A stretch of DNA of 64,000 bases from Roseimaritima ulvae (lineage in GTDB: Bacteria > Planctomycetota > Planctomycetia > Pirellulales > Pirellulaceae). Under the pieces are notes generated by a model. It was not told where the DNA came from. It made no database searches and saw only the letters and a program-made list of their open reading frames with translations. This document shows positions 1 to 8,615 of this stretch, in pieces. The position numbers and the translations under genes were made by a program. The stretch's first letter is position 1; each line of letters opens with the position of its first letter. The stretch lies in NCBI RefSeq assembly GCF_008065135.1, contig NZ_CP042914.1:1488001-1552000 (forward strand), given 5' to 3'.

Positions 1-1563
1 TACCTAATGGCCTGGGAAGGTCGTCGTTACAGCTGGATTACGGGCTTCTATTGGACGCTGACGGTGATGTCCACGCTGGGGTTTGGCGACATCACGTTTC
101 ACACCGACTTGGGCCGGCTGTTTTCGATGCTGGTATTGATGAGCGGCACGGTGTTCATGCTGATTCTGTTGCCCTTTACCTTCATCCAATTCTTCTATGC
201 GCCCTGGATGCAAGCCCAGGAGGCGGCCCGCGCACCTCGCGAGTTACCTGCCAACACCTCAGGCCACGTCATCTTGACCCATTATGGTCCCGTCGACGCC
301 GCATTGATAAAACGGTTGACACAATACAAGTATCCATACGTGGTCTTGGAACCGGAAGTCACGGAAGCTTTGCGGCTACATGATCTGGACCTAAAAGTGG
401 TTGTCGGAGAGTTAGACGATCCCGAGACCTATCGGCGGTTACGCACCGACAAGGCAGCACTTGTCGTCACCGTGGGCACGGATGTCGCCAACACCAACGT
501 TGCCTTCACCGCCAGGGAAATTGCCGAACAGGTTCCCATCGTTGCCACGGCGACCGATGTCGCCTCGGTCGATATCCTCGAGCTAGCGGGCTGCACCCGA
601 GTGCTGGAGCTCGCGGAAATGATGGGGCGTTCGCTGGCTCGGCGGGTCATCGGACGCGACGCCAAGACACATGTCATCGGGCAATTCGATGAATTATTGA
701 TCGCCGAGGCCAGTGCCGCGGGCACTCCGCTGATCGGAAGAACGCTCCAAGAAATTCGCTTGCGTGATCATGTTAGTCTCAATGTGTCGGGGGTTTGGGA
801 ACGCGGGCGGTATCAAAACGCGGGCCCCGACACACGGATCACCGACAACACCATCTTGGTGTTGGCGGGGTCCCGAGAGCAACTCGCTGAATACGACGCC
901 CTGTTCTGCATCTACCACACCAGCGACGTGCCGATTGTGATCATCGGCTTCGGCCGCGTGGGCTCGGCGACCGCCCGCGAACTTGCGCAACAGGAGATCG
1001 AGTATCGAGTCGTGGAAAAAAATGTCAAACAAAATGACGATAACGCTAGACTGATCGAGGGCGACGCGGCCGACCTGGAGATCCTCAAGCAAGCAGGGAT
1101 TATGGAAACGCCCGCCGTTGTGATTACGACCCACGACGACGCATTGAACGTTTACCTGACGCTGTACTGTCGGCGGTTGCGGGCGGACATTCAGATCATT
1201 AGCCGAGCGACACTCGAACGCAATGTTCATACCTTGCACCGCGCCGGCGCCGATTTCGTGATCTCGGAGGCCTCGATGGGGGCGAACGCGATCTTCAATC
1301 TACTTCGCCGCAGCGATGTGTTACTGCTGGCCGAAGGGCTGGACGTGTTTCGAGTGAAGATCCCGCCTTCGCTGGCCGGCAAGACTCTGACGGAGGCTGC
1401 CATCCGTCACAGGACGGGCTGCAATGTGATTGCCATCCACACCGCCGCCGGAGCCCAAGTCAATCCGAATCCCGGTACCGCATTACCTGCAGACGGGGAA
1501 ATCGTTGTGATTGGCAGCGACGAATCGGAACAGCAATTCTTGGATCTGTATGTGAATCGCTGA
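1..1563 (+). CDS. Potassium channel protein with two RCK (TrkA-N/TrkA-C) domains, 5' end cut by window
   Basis: This is the C-terminal part of a two-TM potassium channel with cytoplasmic regulatory domains. The frame is open to base 1, and the first ATG (base 7) falls just before the pore helix, so TM1 lies outside the window. Counting from that ATG, the selectivity filter TLGFGD is at residues 23-28 and the second TM helix at about 38-64. Two Rossmann-type RCK units follow. The first (about 86-300) has lost the glycine-rich nucleotide loop and reads THYGPVD. The second (about 310-518) keeps GFGRVGS. A tandem RCK pair with one degenerate copy is known from channels gated by ligand or Ca2+. 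The protein should sit in the cytoplasmic membrane and control K+ flux. Family confidence is high; the gating ligand is unknown. Confidence 0.9.
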   Translation, partial: YLMAWEGRRYSWITGFYWTLTVMSTLGFGDITFHTDLGRLFSMLVLMSGTVFMLILLPFTFIQFFYAPWMQAQEAARAPRELPANTSGHVILTHYGPVDAALIKRLTQYKYPYVVLEPEVTEALRLHDLDLKVVVGELDDPETYRRLRTDKAALVVTVGTDVANTNVAFTAREIAEQVPIVATATDVASVDILELAGCTRVLELAEMMGRSLARRVIGRDAKTHVIGQFDELLIAEASAAGTPLIGRTLQEIRLRDHVSLNVSGVWERGRYQNAGPDTRITDNTILVLAGSREQLAEYDALFCIYHTSDVPIVIIGFGRVGSATARELAQQEIEYRVVEKNVKQNDDNARLIEGDAADLEILKQAGIMETPAVVITTHDDALNVYLTLYCRRLRADIQIISRATLERNVHTLHRAGADFVISEASMGANAIFNLLRRSDVLLLAEGLDVFRVKIPPSLAGKTLTEAAIRHRTGCNVIAIHTAAGAQVNPNPGTALPADGEIVVIGSDESEQQFLDLYVNR

Positions 1564-1929
1564 CTATCGTATAGCTTTCAGGTCCTGCACCCAGCCAACG
1601 ACGTCGGTGCGTTGTGTTCGCGGCGGACGATAAATGAATTATTTCACTCTCCCTCTGGGAGAGTCGAGCGTCAGCGAGGAGAGGGCGACCGTGCCGCTGC
1701 CAAAATCATAAAAACCTCCCCTCGCTATGGCTCGCCCCTGCTTGAAAAGGGGCGCAGCCTGCGAACCGCGTCAGTCGACAACGACGCGGTAACGATCCCC
1801 GCCTTATTGCCGAAGGGAATTTCAGATAATAGCCCGTGGGCAAGCCATCGTGTTTGCTTGATCGTTGGCTACCCACCATTCACCGTCGCCGAGCGGTTAA
1901 TATAGGTGCATCACGTTTTAGGAATGAAT
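1564..1929. other. Intergenic spacer with repeat element A
   Basis: About 365 bases separate the channel gene from the protease gene. A frame of 97 codons exists here but it runs through a repeat shared with two other spacers and has no protein-like features, so I do not call a gene. The left half carries repeat A; the right half shows nothing I can name apart from an AGGA just before the protease start. Confidence 0.5.
1634..1690 (+). repeat. Repeat A, copy 1
   Basis: A CACTCTCC...GGGAGAG hairpin is followed by GCGAGGAGAGGG. The same arrangement recurs at 16985-17035 and, inverted, at 60262-60322. When read as protein in one frame all copies give HSPSGR. Confidence 0.7.
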
Positions 1930-4158
1930 ATGCTGCGACGATGTTTTGTCCTGATCTTCATGATCGGTCTTGCTCCTTCCTGCCTGCTGCCGCTATGGGC
2001 CGATGATGCGAACGGCTCGGCGCCCCATGATGCGTCCTTTCAGTCCTTGATCGAACAGGTGCGGCCGTCGGTCGTCACCATCAAAACGCTTGGACGCGAT
2101 GGCGATCAGATTCAGATGGGAACCGGTTTCGTAATGGATGCCGAGGGGCTGATTGCGACCAACTTTCACGTAATTAGTGAAGGTCGGTCGTTCACGGTGG
2201 AAACCCGCTCGGGCCGTAAATTGCCGGTGACTGCGGTGGAAGCTTCGGACCGCTCGGGCGACTTGGCATTGATTCGCGTCGACGTTACCGGTGCCCCGCT
2301 ACCCGCTCTGTCGCTGTCCGAAAGCGAACTCCCCACTCAGGGCGTCAGGGTGCTGGCTTTCGGAAATCCGCTCGGGTTGCAAGACAGCGTGGTGGCCGGA
2401 ATCGTCTCCGCGGTCCGCGAAGTCGAAGGACGCGAAATGATTCAGCTGGCGATTCCCGTTCAGCCTGGAAACAGCGGCGGCCCCGTCGTCGACTCGCAGG
2501 GAGTGGTGGTCGGCATCGTCAACATGAAATCCGCGATCGACGACAACCTTGGATTTGCCATTCCGATCGGTGAACTTCAAACCCTGCGCGAAAAACCCAA
2601 TCCCGTCAGCATCGACCGCTGGGTGCGATTGGGAAAAATCGACGAGACAAAATGGACGCCCATATTCGGTGCCACTTGGCAGCAGCGTGGAGGTTTGCTT
2701 TCGGCTCGCGGCTTGGGAAACGGTTTCGGCGGCCGCTCACTGTGCCTGCGCAGTCCGGTGTCCGACGAGCTTCCTAAGGAGATTGCGGTGGAGGTGCGTT
2801 TGGATGACGAGTCCGGCGCGGCCGGCTTGGCTTTTCACTCCGACGGCGAACATCGACACTATGGTTTCTACGCCAGCAACGGACGTTTGCGTCTGACCTG
2901 CTTCAAAGGACCTTCGGTGTATTCATGGCAGGTCTTGGAAGAATTGGAAACGCAGCACTACCTGCCCGGCCAATGGAACCGCCTTCGTGTGCGTCTGGAA
3001 CCGGACGGATTGAAGTGTTTTGTCAATGGACAACTAGTGATCGAATCGCCCGACCGCCAGCTGACATCCGGGAAGTTTGGTTTGGTGAAATTTCGCGATA
3101 CCAATCCCGATTTCAAAAGCTTCCAATTCGGAGACGATCTTCCCCTCCGCTCTCTCTCGGACCAAGCCCAGGACTTGCTCGACGACGTCATTGCAAACCC
3201 TGACAAACTGTCGATGGTCGAAGCGTCTCGGGTTTCGCAGCTTGGTCAGTCGAGCGACGCCGTGTCGCGTAAACTGGAACGACAGGCAGTTCAATGGGAA
3301 CGGCAGGCCGAGCGGTTGCGAAGACTGGCGGCCGACGTGCAAGTTGCACCAACACTGGAGCGTTTGGCTGATTTATTGGCCGATCCGTCTGCGGCAGATA
3401 GGCAGCTGTTGCGGGGCAGTTTACTGATCGCAAAGCTCGACAATCCCGACATCGATGTCGACGCCTATGTGGGCCGAGTCGATGCGATGGCCGCAGAGAT
3501 TCTCGCCGATGTGCCCGAGGACGCCGATGTCGTCGAACGCCGCAAAGCCCTACACCGGTATTTGTTTGAGGAGAACGGGTTTCACGGCGGGCGTGCCGAA
3601 TATGATCATCCCGCCAACAGCCATCTGAATAGCGTGATCGACGACCGCGAAGGGCTGCCCATCACCATGTCGATTCTTTACATGGAGTTGGGCAAACGAC
3701 TTGGCCTATCCATCGAAGGTGTCGGCTTGCCGGGGCATTTTGTGGTCAAGCACGTCATCTCCGACAGCGACGAACAGTTGGTGGATGTGTTTGAGCGGGG
3801 TAAGCTGCTGTCTCGAGAAGATGCCGCGGCCATCGTTGCCGCTTACACAAACCGAGTTCTGACGGACGATCATTTGCGTGGTCAGACCGTTGTCGAAATC
3901 CTGGCTCGTGTGCTCAATAACCTGATTGGCGTTGCGGGTCGCACGCAAGACGTGGAATCGCTGCATCGCTACTGCGGAGCTCTGATTGCGGTCCGGCCCG
4001 ATTCGGTCAGAGCACGTATGTTGCGTTCCCAGGTCCGCGCGGCCACCGATCGACGCAGCGGAGCCATTGAAGATCTTGACTGGCTGATCGAACAAGATCC
4101 TCCGGGACTCGATTTGGGTGCAACGCTACGATTGCGTGAATCCCTGCTCGACAAGTAA
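1930..4158 (+). CDS. HtrA/trypsin-like serine protease fused to ConA-like and SirB1/transglutaminase-like domains
   Basis: This is a secreted trypsin-like protease of unusual architecture, about 742 aa. The start at 1930 is chosen because AGGA lies six bases upstream; ATG 1924 and GTG 1906 are in-frame alternatives. An N-terminal signal peptide is followed by a trypsin-like domain (about 40-220) with His80 (NFH), Asp111 (SGD) and Ser182 (GNSGGP), so the catalytic triad is intact. No PDZ domain follows. Residues about 230-405 look like a concanavalin-type (DUF1080-like) beta-sandwich. Residues about 500-650 match the SirB1-like Transglut_core2 region (HLNSVIDDREGLPITMS, GLPGHFVV), and the end is TPR-like. 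HtrA-like proteases usually act in envelope quality control; the role of the extra domains is unknown. Confidence 0.85.
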   Translation: MLRRCFVLIFMIGLAPSCLLPLWADDANGSAPHDASFQSLIEQVRPSVVTIKTLGRDGDQIQMGTGFVMDAEGLIATNFHVISEGRSFTVETRSGRKLPVTAVEASDRSGDLALIRVDVTGAPLPALSLSESELPTQGVRVLAFGNPLGLQDSVVAGIVSAVREVEGREMIQLAIPVQPGNSGGPVVDSQGVVVGIVNMKSAIDDNLGFAIPIGELQTLREKPNPVSIDRWVRLGKIDETKWTPIFGATWQQRGGLLSARGLGNGFGGRSLCLRSPVSDELPKEIAVEVRLDDESGAAGLAFHSDGEHRHYGFYASNGRLRLTCFKGPSVYSWQVLEELETQHYLPGQWNRLRVRLEPDGLKCFVNGQLVIESPDRQLTSGKFGLVKFRDTNPDFKSFQFGDDLPLRSLSDQAQDLLDDVIANPDKLSMVEASRVSQLGQSSDAVSRKLERQAVQWERQAERLRRLAADVQVAPTLERLADLLADPSAADRQLLRGSLLIAKLDNPDIDVDAYVGRVDAMAAEILADVPEDADVVERRKALHRYLFEENGFHGGRAEYDHPANSHLNSVIDDREGLPITMSILYMELGKRLGLSIEGVGLPGHFVVKHVISDSDEQLVDVFERGKLLSREDAAAIVAAYTNRVLTDDHLRGQTVVEILARVLNNLIGVAGRTQDVESLHRYCGALIAVRPDSVRARMLRSQVRAATDRRSGAIEDLDWLIEQDPPGLDLGATLRLRESLLDK

Positions 4159-4175
4159 ATGTTTTTGAGATAGCA

Positions 4176-5273
4176 CTAGCCAACCGCTTCGCCGACGAGC
4201 CGCGAAGTCACTTCGCGCGGATGCGGATCGGCGGCGTTCGAAGGCAGTGTCGTTAAGACCACAAAGATGGAATCGGTTTGGGGATCCGCCCAGCACAGTG
4301 TGCCCGTCGATCCACCGTGGCCAAACGCGTTGTCGCTCAAGTACGCACCGCCCAGTCGTTTGCCTAGGTCAAAGCCCAGGCCTCGTGGTCGAAGGTGGGC
4401 TGGGTTGTGATTGCTAATCATCGACTGCATGGTTTCGGGCTTCAGCAATTTGCCTTGTGGATGGAGGAACTCTTCAAGAAACCGGGCGACGTCCGGGGCC
4501 GATCCATGAGCACCGCCCCAGGGCGCTCCGAGGTTCCGCCAATAGCGGCTGTTCCAATTCCAGTCTTTGCTCGTTGGATCGCCGGCCCCCGATTCGGGAG
4601 CCGAGTTTTCGACTTGGCACCGCATCAACGAGTCGAAGTCCAAGCGACCGACGCCCAGCGCCGAGTGCTTCATTTCCAGCGGTCCCAAGACGGTCTCGTC
4701 GACCAGCTCGGCAATCGATTTTCCGCTGATCCGCTGAGCGACTTCGCTGGCCAGCAAGATCGCGATGCTGGAGTAGCGGTATCGCGAACCAGGTGCGAAC
4801 CGCAAGGGCGTACGGATAGCGGCGTCGACAAATTCATCCAGTCCCGCGTGGCGGCTACGCAGTTCAGCGTTTTCAGGCAATTGATCGGGCAGCCCGGATA
4901 CGTGGGTCATCAATTGACGCATCGTGATCTTATCGCGACCGTCGGCGGTGAATTCGGGGATGAATTTGTGAACCGGATCATCCAACCGAAATAGCCCGCG
5001 GTCAAATAATGTCATGACCGCTGCAATTGAAATCGGTTTCGAGATCGAAGCCAGCAAGAACACGGCGTCCTCCGTTTTCGCCGCACCGAACGAGCGACTG
5101 AATTGCGTCGCGCCTTGTCGCACGTAAATCGCCGCAGCGTCCAGTAATCTCGACTCCGTGCCTTGCTCCAGCACCTTAGCGACCGCATCGAAGTTTTCTT
5201 GTTTCATGGCAGCCAACAGTGGAGAGCCGATTGCAAGTCCCAAGCCGGCTTGCAGGATGGTGCGTCGTTTCAT
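4176..5273 (-). CDS. Serine hydrolase, beta-lactamase/class C (PBP-like) family
   Basis: The 365-aa product is a secreted serine hydrolase of the beta-lactamase / D,D-peptidase / esterase superfamily. It has an RR-containing N-terminal signal (MKRRTILQAG...), a SxxK active site at Ser76-Ile-Ser-Lys79, a Tyr-Ser-Ser motif in the middle (RYRYSS) in place of YxN, and a C-terminal HGG box (FGHGGSTG). Length fits the family. It converges on the protease gene, leaving a 17-base gap. Members of this family range from penicillin-binding enzymes to esterases, and nothing here fixes the substrate. Carriage of a beta-lactam resistance function should not be assumed. Confidence 0.85.
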   Translation of the reverse strand: MKRRTILQAGLGLAIGSPLLAAMKQENFDAVAKVLEQGTESRLLDAAAIYVRQGATQFSRSFGAAKTEDAVFLLASISKPISIAAVMTLFDRGLFRLDDPVHKFIPEFTADGRDKITMRQLMTHVSGLPDQLPENAELRSRHAGLDEFVDAAIRTPLRFAPGSRYRYSSIAILLASEVAQRISGKSIAELVDETVLGPLEMKHSALGVGRLDFDSLMRCQVENSAPESGAGDPTSKDWNWNSRYWRNLGAPWGGAHGSAPDVARFLEEFLHPQGKLLKPETMQSMISNHNPAHLRPRGLGFDLGKRLGGAYLSDNAFGHGGSTGTLCWADPQTDSIFVVLTTLPSNAADPHPREVTSRLVGEAVG

Positions 5274-5337
5274 GGTGATTGATTGTCCTTCATTGATTTT
5301 TTTCCGGCAGCGGGATGTATTAGGGCAACCTCGACAC

Positions 5338-5375
5338 CCCGATCATGCAGACTGTCGATTCAATCGTTTAACCCG
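5338..5375. repeat. Repeat E, copy 1
   Basis: The stretch ATCATG-AG-C-GTCGATT followed by TCGTTTAACCCG is shared with 16907-16935. Both copies sit a short distance upstream of a minus-strand start codon (5273 and 16869). Confidence 0.55.
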
Positions 5376-5463
5376 TAGCCGAAGGCGCCGGCGAATACGT
5401 TAAGCATAAACAGAAGCGATTGCCCGCATCATTCGCTTGAACGCAACCATTTGATCTATTGCC

Positions 5464-5530
5464 TCGTTTCCAGACTCCTGCCTGGGAAACGGCCTGCAGT
5501 TGAGGCTCCCGCCTCTCGCGTCCTCGCTCA
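5464..5530. repeat. Repeat G, copy 1
   Basis: A CTCCTGCCTGGGAAACG / GGCTCCCGCCTC motif matches 12200-12268 with small changes. In both places it lies directly to the left of a copy of inverted repeat B, so G and B travel as a composite. Confidence 0.65.
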
Positions 5531-5548
5531 GCCGATAACCGTAACCCC

Positions 5549-5615
5549 CGTAGCCGAACTCGCCAGAGTTTGGATCTCTCGCCGAGCTATCCAAAGTCTG
5601 GCGACTTCGGCTACG
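5549..5615. repeat. Inverted repeat B, copy 1
   Basis: Two 27-base arms (beginning CGTAGCCGAACTCGCCAGAG and ending TGGCGACTTCGGCTACG) pair at 25 of 27 positions around a 13-base loop. Close copies occur at 12286-12352 and 12371-12436, and a diverged one near 10130-10200. Confidence 0.8.
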
Positions 5616-5743
5616 GCTAGACCCTAATATCACATGTGGACACCGCACTCATAAGTTCTTTCGTGCACGCCAACGGCAACAATGTTAATATAGCGGTCCC
5701 ACCCCCACCTTCGAGACTGTTGAATCGGTCGCATTAAAAGAAT

Positions 5744-8599
5744 ATGAGGCGCTCGATGACACCTTGCCGAGTTCCTGCCCGCCGCACGTACATTTGGATT
5801 GCGATGCTGCTGTGCTTGGCGGTTGCCTACTGTGGATCGCATGCCACTGCCAACGAGATCCGCTTTAGCCGCGACGTGCGACCGATCCTGGCAGAGTATT
5901 GTGTGCAGTGCCATGGTCCGGACGAGCAGCATCGCGAAGCCGACTTACGGCTGGATATCGCCGACGCAAGTACGGCGGCTGCGATCGTGCCAGGCGATCC
6001 GGATGCCAGCGAAATGATCTTGCGGTTGACGGCCGAAGATCCGGACATACGGATGCCGCCTCCGGAAATGCAAAAACGTCCCACGGCAGAAGAGATCGAT
6101 ATCTTGCGGCGCTGGATCGCCGAGGGAGCCCCGTTCGAAGGGCATTGGTCTTATCAACCGATTCGCCGCCCGGATGTTCCCTCGCCCCGCGGCGCCGCGT
6201 CCACCGATATCGATCGCTTCGTGGTCGCTGCTTTGGAGAAGAACGAACTGCAACTGGCCCCGCGGTTGGATCGTCGGCGGTTGATCAGGCGAGCAAGTTT
6301 TGACCTGATCGGCCTGCCTCCGTCGCCCGCCGAGGTCGAAGCGTTTGTTAACGACGAGGCTGCCGACAACGAGGCCTTCGCAAAGGTCATCGATCGTTTG
6401 CTCCAATCACCACGCTATGGCGAACGCTGGGGCCGGCACTGGTTGGATATCGCACGCTACGCGGACACCCACGGTGGATCGGCCATCGGCTTCAAACGGT
6501 TTCCGTTTTCCTACACCTATCGCGACTACGTGATCGCCGCGTTCAACGCCGACTTGCCCTACGACGAATTCATTCTGCAGCAGCTGGCCGCCGATCAACT
6601 GGATTTACCCGCCAACGATCCTGCTCTGGCGGCATTGGGCTTCCTGACGGTGGGCATGCAGTTTCGCAGCGTGCACGATTTGATCGACGACCAGATCGAT
6701 GTGGTCACCCGTGGACTGATGGGCATGACGGTCGCTTGCGCGCGCTGCCACGATCACAAATTCGACGAGATCCCAACCACCGATTACTACGCCCTGTACG
6801 CGACGCTGGCCAGCAGCGAGCCGCCGGAAGATCTTCCCGTTTTGGGCAAACCGTCGCTGACCGACCAGTTGCGCAACTATCAGGATAAGTTGGAAAAGCG
6901 GCAAACGATCTATCGCGATATGGTCCGCGACCAGACGGAAGTGATGCGAAACCGGTTGCGCAGCCAGGTCGGTTTGTACTTGACCGAATTGGCCAAGAGA
7001 GTGCCCGAGCAGGATCTTTCGGCAGCGTTCTTGTCGTATCGCACCGACGATGTGCGGCCCGTGGTGCTGCACCGTTGGCGTCTTTATATGCGCACGCTGA
7101 GCGAACAGGATCCGGTGTTCTTTGCTTGGGTCCGTTTGCAGGACACCCCGGAGGACCAGTTCCAAGCTTCCTGCGAACAATTGGTACAGACGTTGAAAGC
7201 CGAGAACGGCGATCCGGCGAAGTTTGCAAACCTGCACAACATGAGCGTCGAAGCACCGAAATGGAATCCGCGAGTTCTGAGCACGCTGGAAGAAGCCAAA
7301 CCGGCGTCGTTGGTCGAATTGGCCGCAGCCTATGGCCAGCTGTTTGCCGACGTGCATCTCGACTGGTTGACCGCGCTCCGTGACGCCTCCTTGGAAGCGA
7401 CGCCGGACGAGCAGATCGTGACGGACGAAGATCCGCGACACGCCGAAATCAATAGTGCCATCAATCAACAACTGCGGCGACACCTGTACGAACCCGGCAC
7501 CCCGACCGACGTGCCGGACAACGTCGCCGCGAAACTGCTGAACCGAACGGTAAAGGATAAACTGTCGGGCAAGCGTGGTACGATCCATAGCTTGCACCTC
7601 AACTCGCCCGGTTCGCCGCCGCGCGGGATGGTGCTGACCGAATCGGCGACGCCGCCGGAAACCCGCGTGTTCCTCCGCGGCAATCCGCTCAGCCGTGGGG
7701 AGCCTGTCACCGCGAGGTTCCTGACGGCTGTGGCTCCGCACGACTCCACACCCTTTGCCGATGGGCAGCGGCGCCGCGGTCTGGCCGAAGCCATTATCGA
7801 TCCGGCCAACCCGCTGACTCGGCGGGTGATCGTGAACTGGATTTGGCGGCACCATTTCGGTTTGGGACTGGTTCGTACGCCCGACGATTTGGGAACCCGC
7901 GGCACGCCGCCCACGCATCCGCAACTGCTGGACTATCTGGCCACGGTGTTTGCCGAAGACGATTGGTCGATCAATAAAATGCATCGGCGGATCATGCTGT
8001 CCGACGTCTATCAGCAGGCCTCGGTAGAAAACCCCGCGGCTCGCCGCCGTGATCCCGAGAACCGCCTGTTGTGGCGGATGCCCCGCAAACGCTTGGAAAT
8101 GGAATCGATGAGAGACGCCCTATTGGCCGTTTCGGGCGAGCTGGATACAACGACCATCGGTGGTCGCCCGTTTGATCTGGAAACCAATCCGGTGGTTCCC
8201 CGCCGCAGCGTGTACGCATTCATTAATCGCGACATCATATCCAGTTTGTCCAGCACCTTTGATGGAGCGGACCCAACGTCGTGCACGGTCAAACGGCCCG
8301 ACACGACGGTCCCCCAGCAAACGTTGTACGCGTTGAATTCCGCCTTCATTCAAGACCGCGCCGCCGCGGTGGCCAAGCTGGCCGTCGACGCGGCCGATGC
8401 CGATGCCGACCGAGTCGATTGGTTGTACCAGCGGATTTATCTGCGTCGGCCCGACAAAGCCGAACGCGACCTGGCAATTGGCTTTGTCACGCGGCCCCAA
8501 GCCGAAGGCGACGCCGCCGATGACGACACCGCCACCGATCGATGGACTCAACTGGCCCATGCCATGCTGGCGTCCAATGAATTTATTTTCTTAGATTGA
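5744..8599 (+). CDS. Planctomycete cytochrome-c (PSD1) / DUF1549 / DUF1553 protein
   Basis: A 951-aa exported protein. A basic N-terminus and hydrophobic segment (about 17-36) form a signal peptide. A PSD1-type haem-binding motif Cys53-Val-Gln-Cys56-His57 follows (FSRDVRPILAEYCVQCHG). DUF1549 spans about 155-370 (RYGERWGRHWLDIARYADTHG; CARCHDHKFDEIPTTDYY) and DUF1553 about 690-940 (ANPLTRRVIVNWIWRHHFG). This three-part layout is characteristic of Planctomycetota. Its reaction is not established; sulfated polysaccharide breakdown or extracellular redox has been suggested from gene neighbourhoods. The next gene is its usual DUF1501 partner, 16 bases downstream, so the two form an operon. Confidence 0.93.
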   Translation: MRRSMTPCRVPARRTYIWIAMLLCLAVAYCGSHATANEIRFSRDVRPILAEYCVQCHGPDEQHREADLRLDIADASTAAAIVPGDPDASEMILRLTAEDPDIRMPPPEMQKRPTAEEIDILRRWIAEGAPFEGHWSYQPIRRPDVPSPRGAASTDIDRFVVAALEKNELQLAPRLDRRRLIRRASFDLIGLPPSPAEVEAFVNDEAADNEAFAKVIDRLLQSPRYGERWGRHWLDIARYADTHGGSAIGFKRFPFSYTYRDYVIAAFNADLPYDEFILQQLAADQLDLPANDPALAALGFLTVGMQFRSVHDLIDDQIDVVTRGLMGMTVACARCHDHKFDEIPTTDYYALYATLASSEPPEDLPVLGKPSLTDQLRNYQDKLEKRQTIYRDMVRDQTEVMRNRLRSQVGLYLTELAKRVPEQDLSAAFLSYRTDDVRPVVLHRWRLYMRTLSEQDPVFFAWVRLQDTPEDQFQASCEQLVQTLKAENGDPAKFANLHNMSVEAPKWNPRVLSTLEEAKPASLVELAAAYGQLFADVHLDWLTALRDASLEATPDEQIVTDEDPRHAEINSAINQQLRRHLYEPGTPTDVPDNVAAKLLNRTVKDKLSGKRGTIHSLHLNSPGSPPRGMVLTESATPPETRVFLRGNPLSRGEPVTARFLTAVAPHDSTPFADGQRRRGLAEAIIDPANPLTRRVIVNWIWRHHFGLGLVRTPDDLGTRGTPPTHPQLLDYLATVFAEDDWSINKMHRRIMLSDVYQQASVENPAARRRDPENRLLWRMPRKRLEMESMRDALLAVSGELDTTTIGGRPFDLETNPVVPRRSVYAFINRDIISSLSSTFDGADPTSCTVKRPDTTVPQQTLYALNSAFIQDRAAAVAKLAVDAADADADRVDWLYQRIYLRRPDKAERDLAIGFVTRPQAEGDAADDDTATDRWTQLAHAMLASNEFIFLD

Positions 8600-8615
8600 A
8601 CGGGGCACCGATTCG

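Larger units (their letters stand above)
5274..5743. other. Repeat-rich divergent spacer
   Basis: This 470-base spacer lies between the divergent hydrolase and cytochrome-c/DUF1549 genes. It contains repeat E (5338-5375), repeat G (5464-5530) and the long inverted repeat B (5549-5615). No protein-like frame or RNA gene was recognised. The promoters of both flanking genes must lie here, but I could not assign boxes. Confidence 0.6.

Noticed and set aside
1612-1905. 97-codon frame after the K+ channel gene
   Set aside because: It consists largely of repeat A and has no protein-like features.
6605-7984. 459-codon antisense frame inside the DUF1549/DUF1553 gene
   Set aside because: It is the reverse of a well-supported gene; long antisense frames are common in GC-rich DNA.
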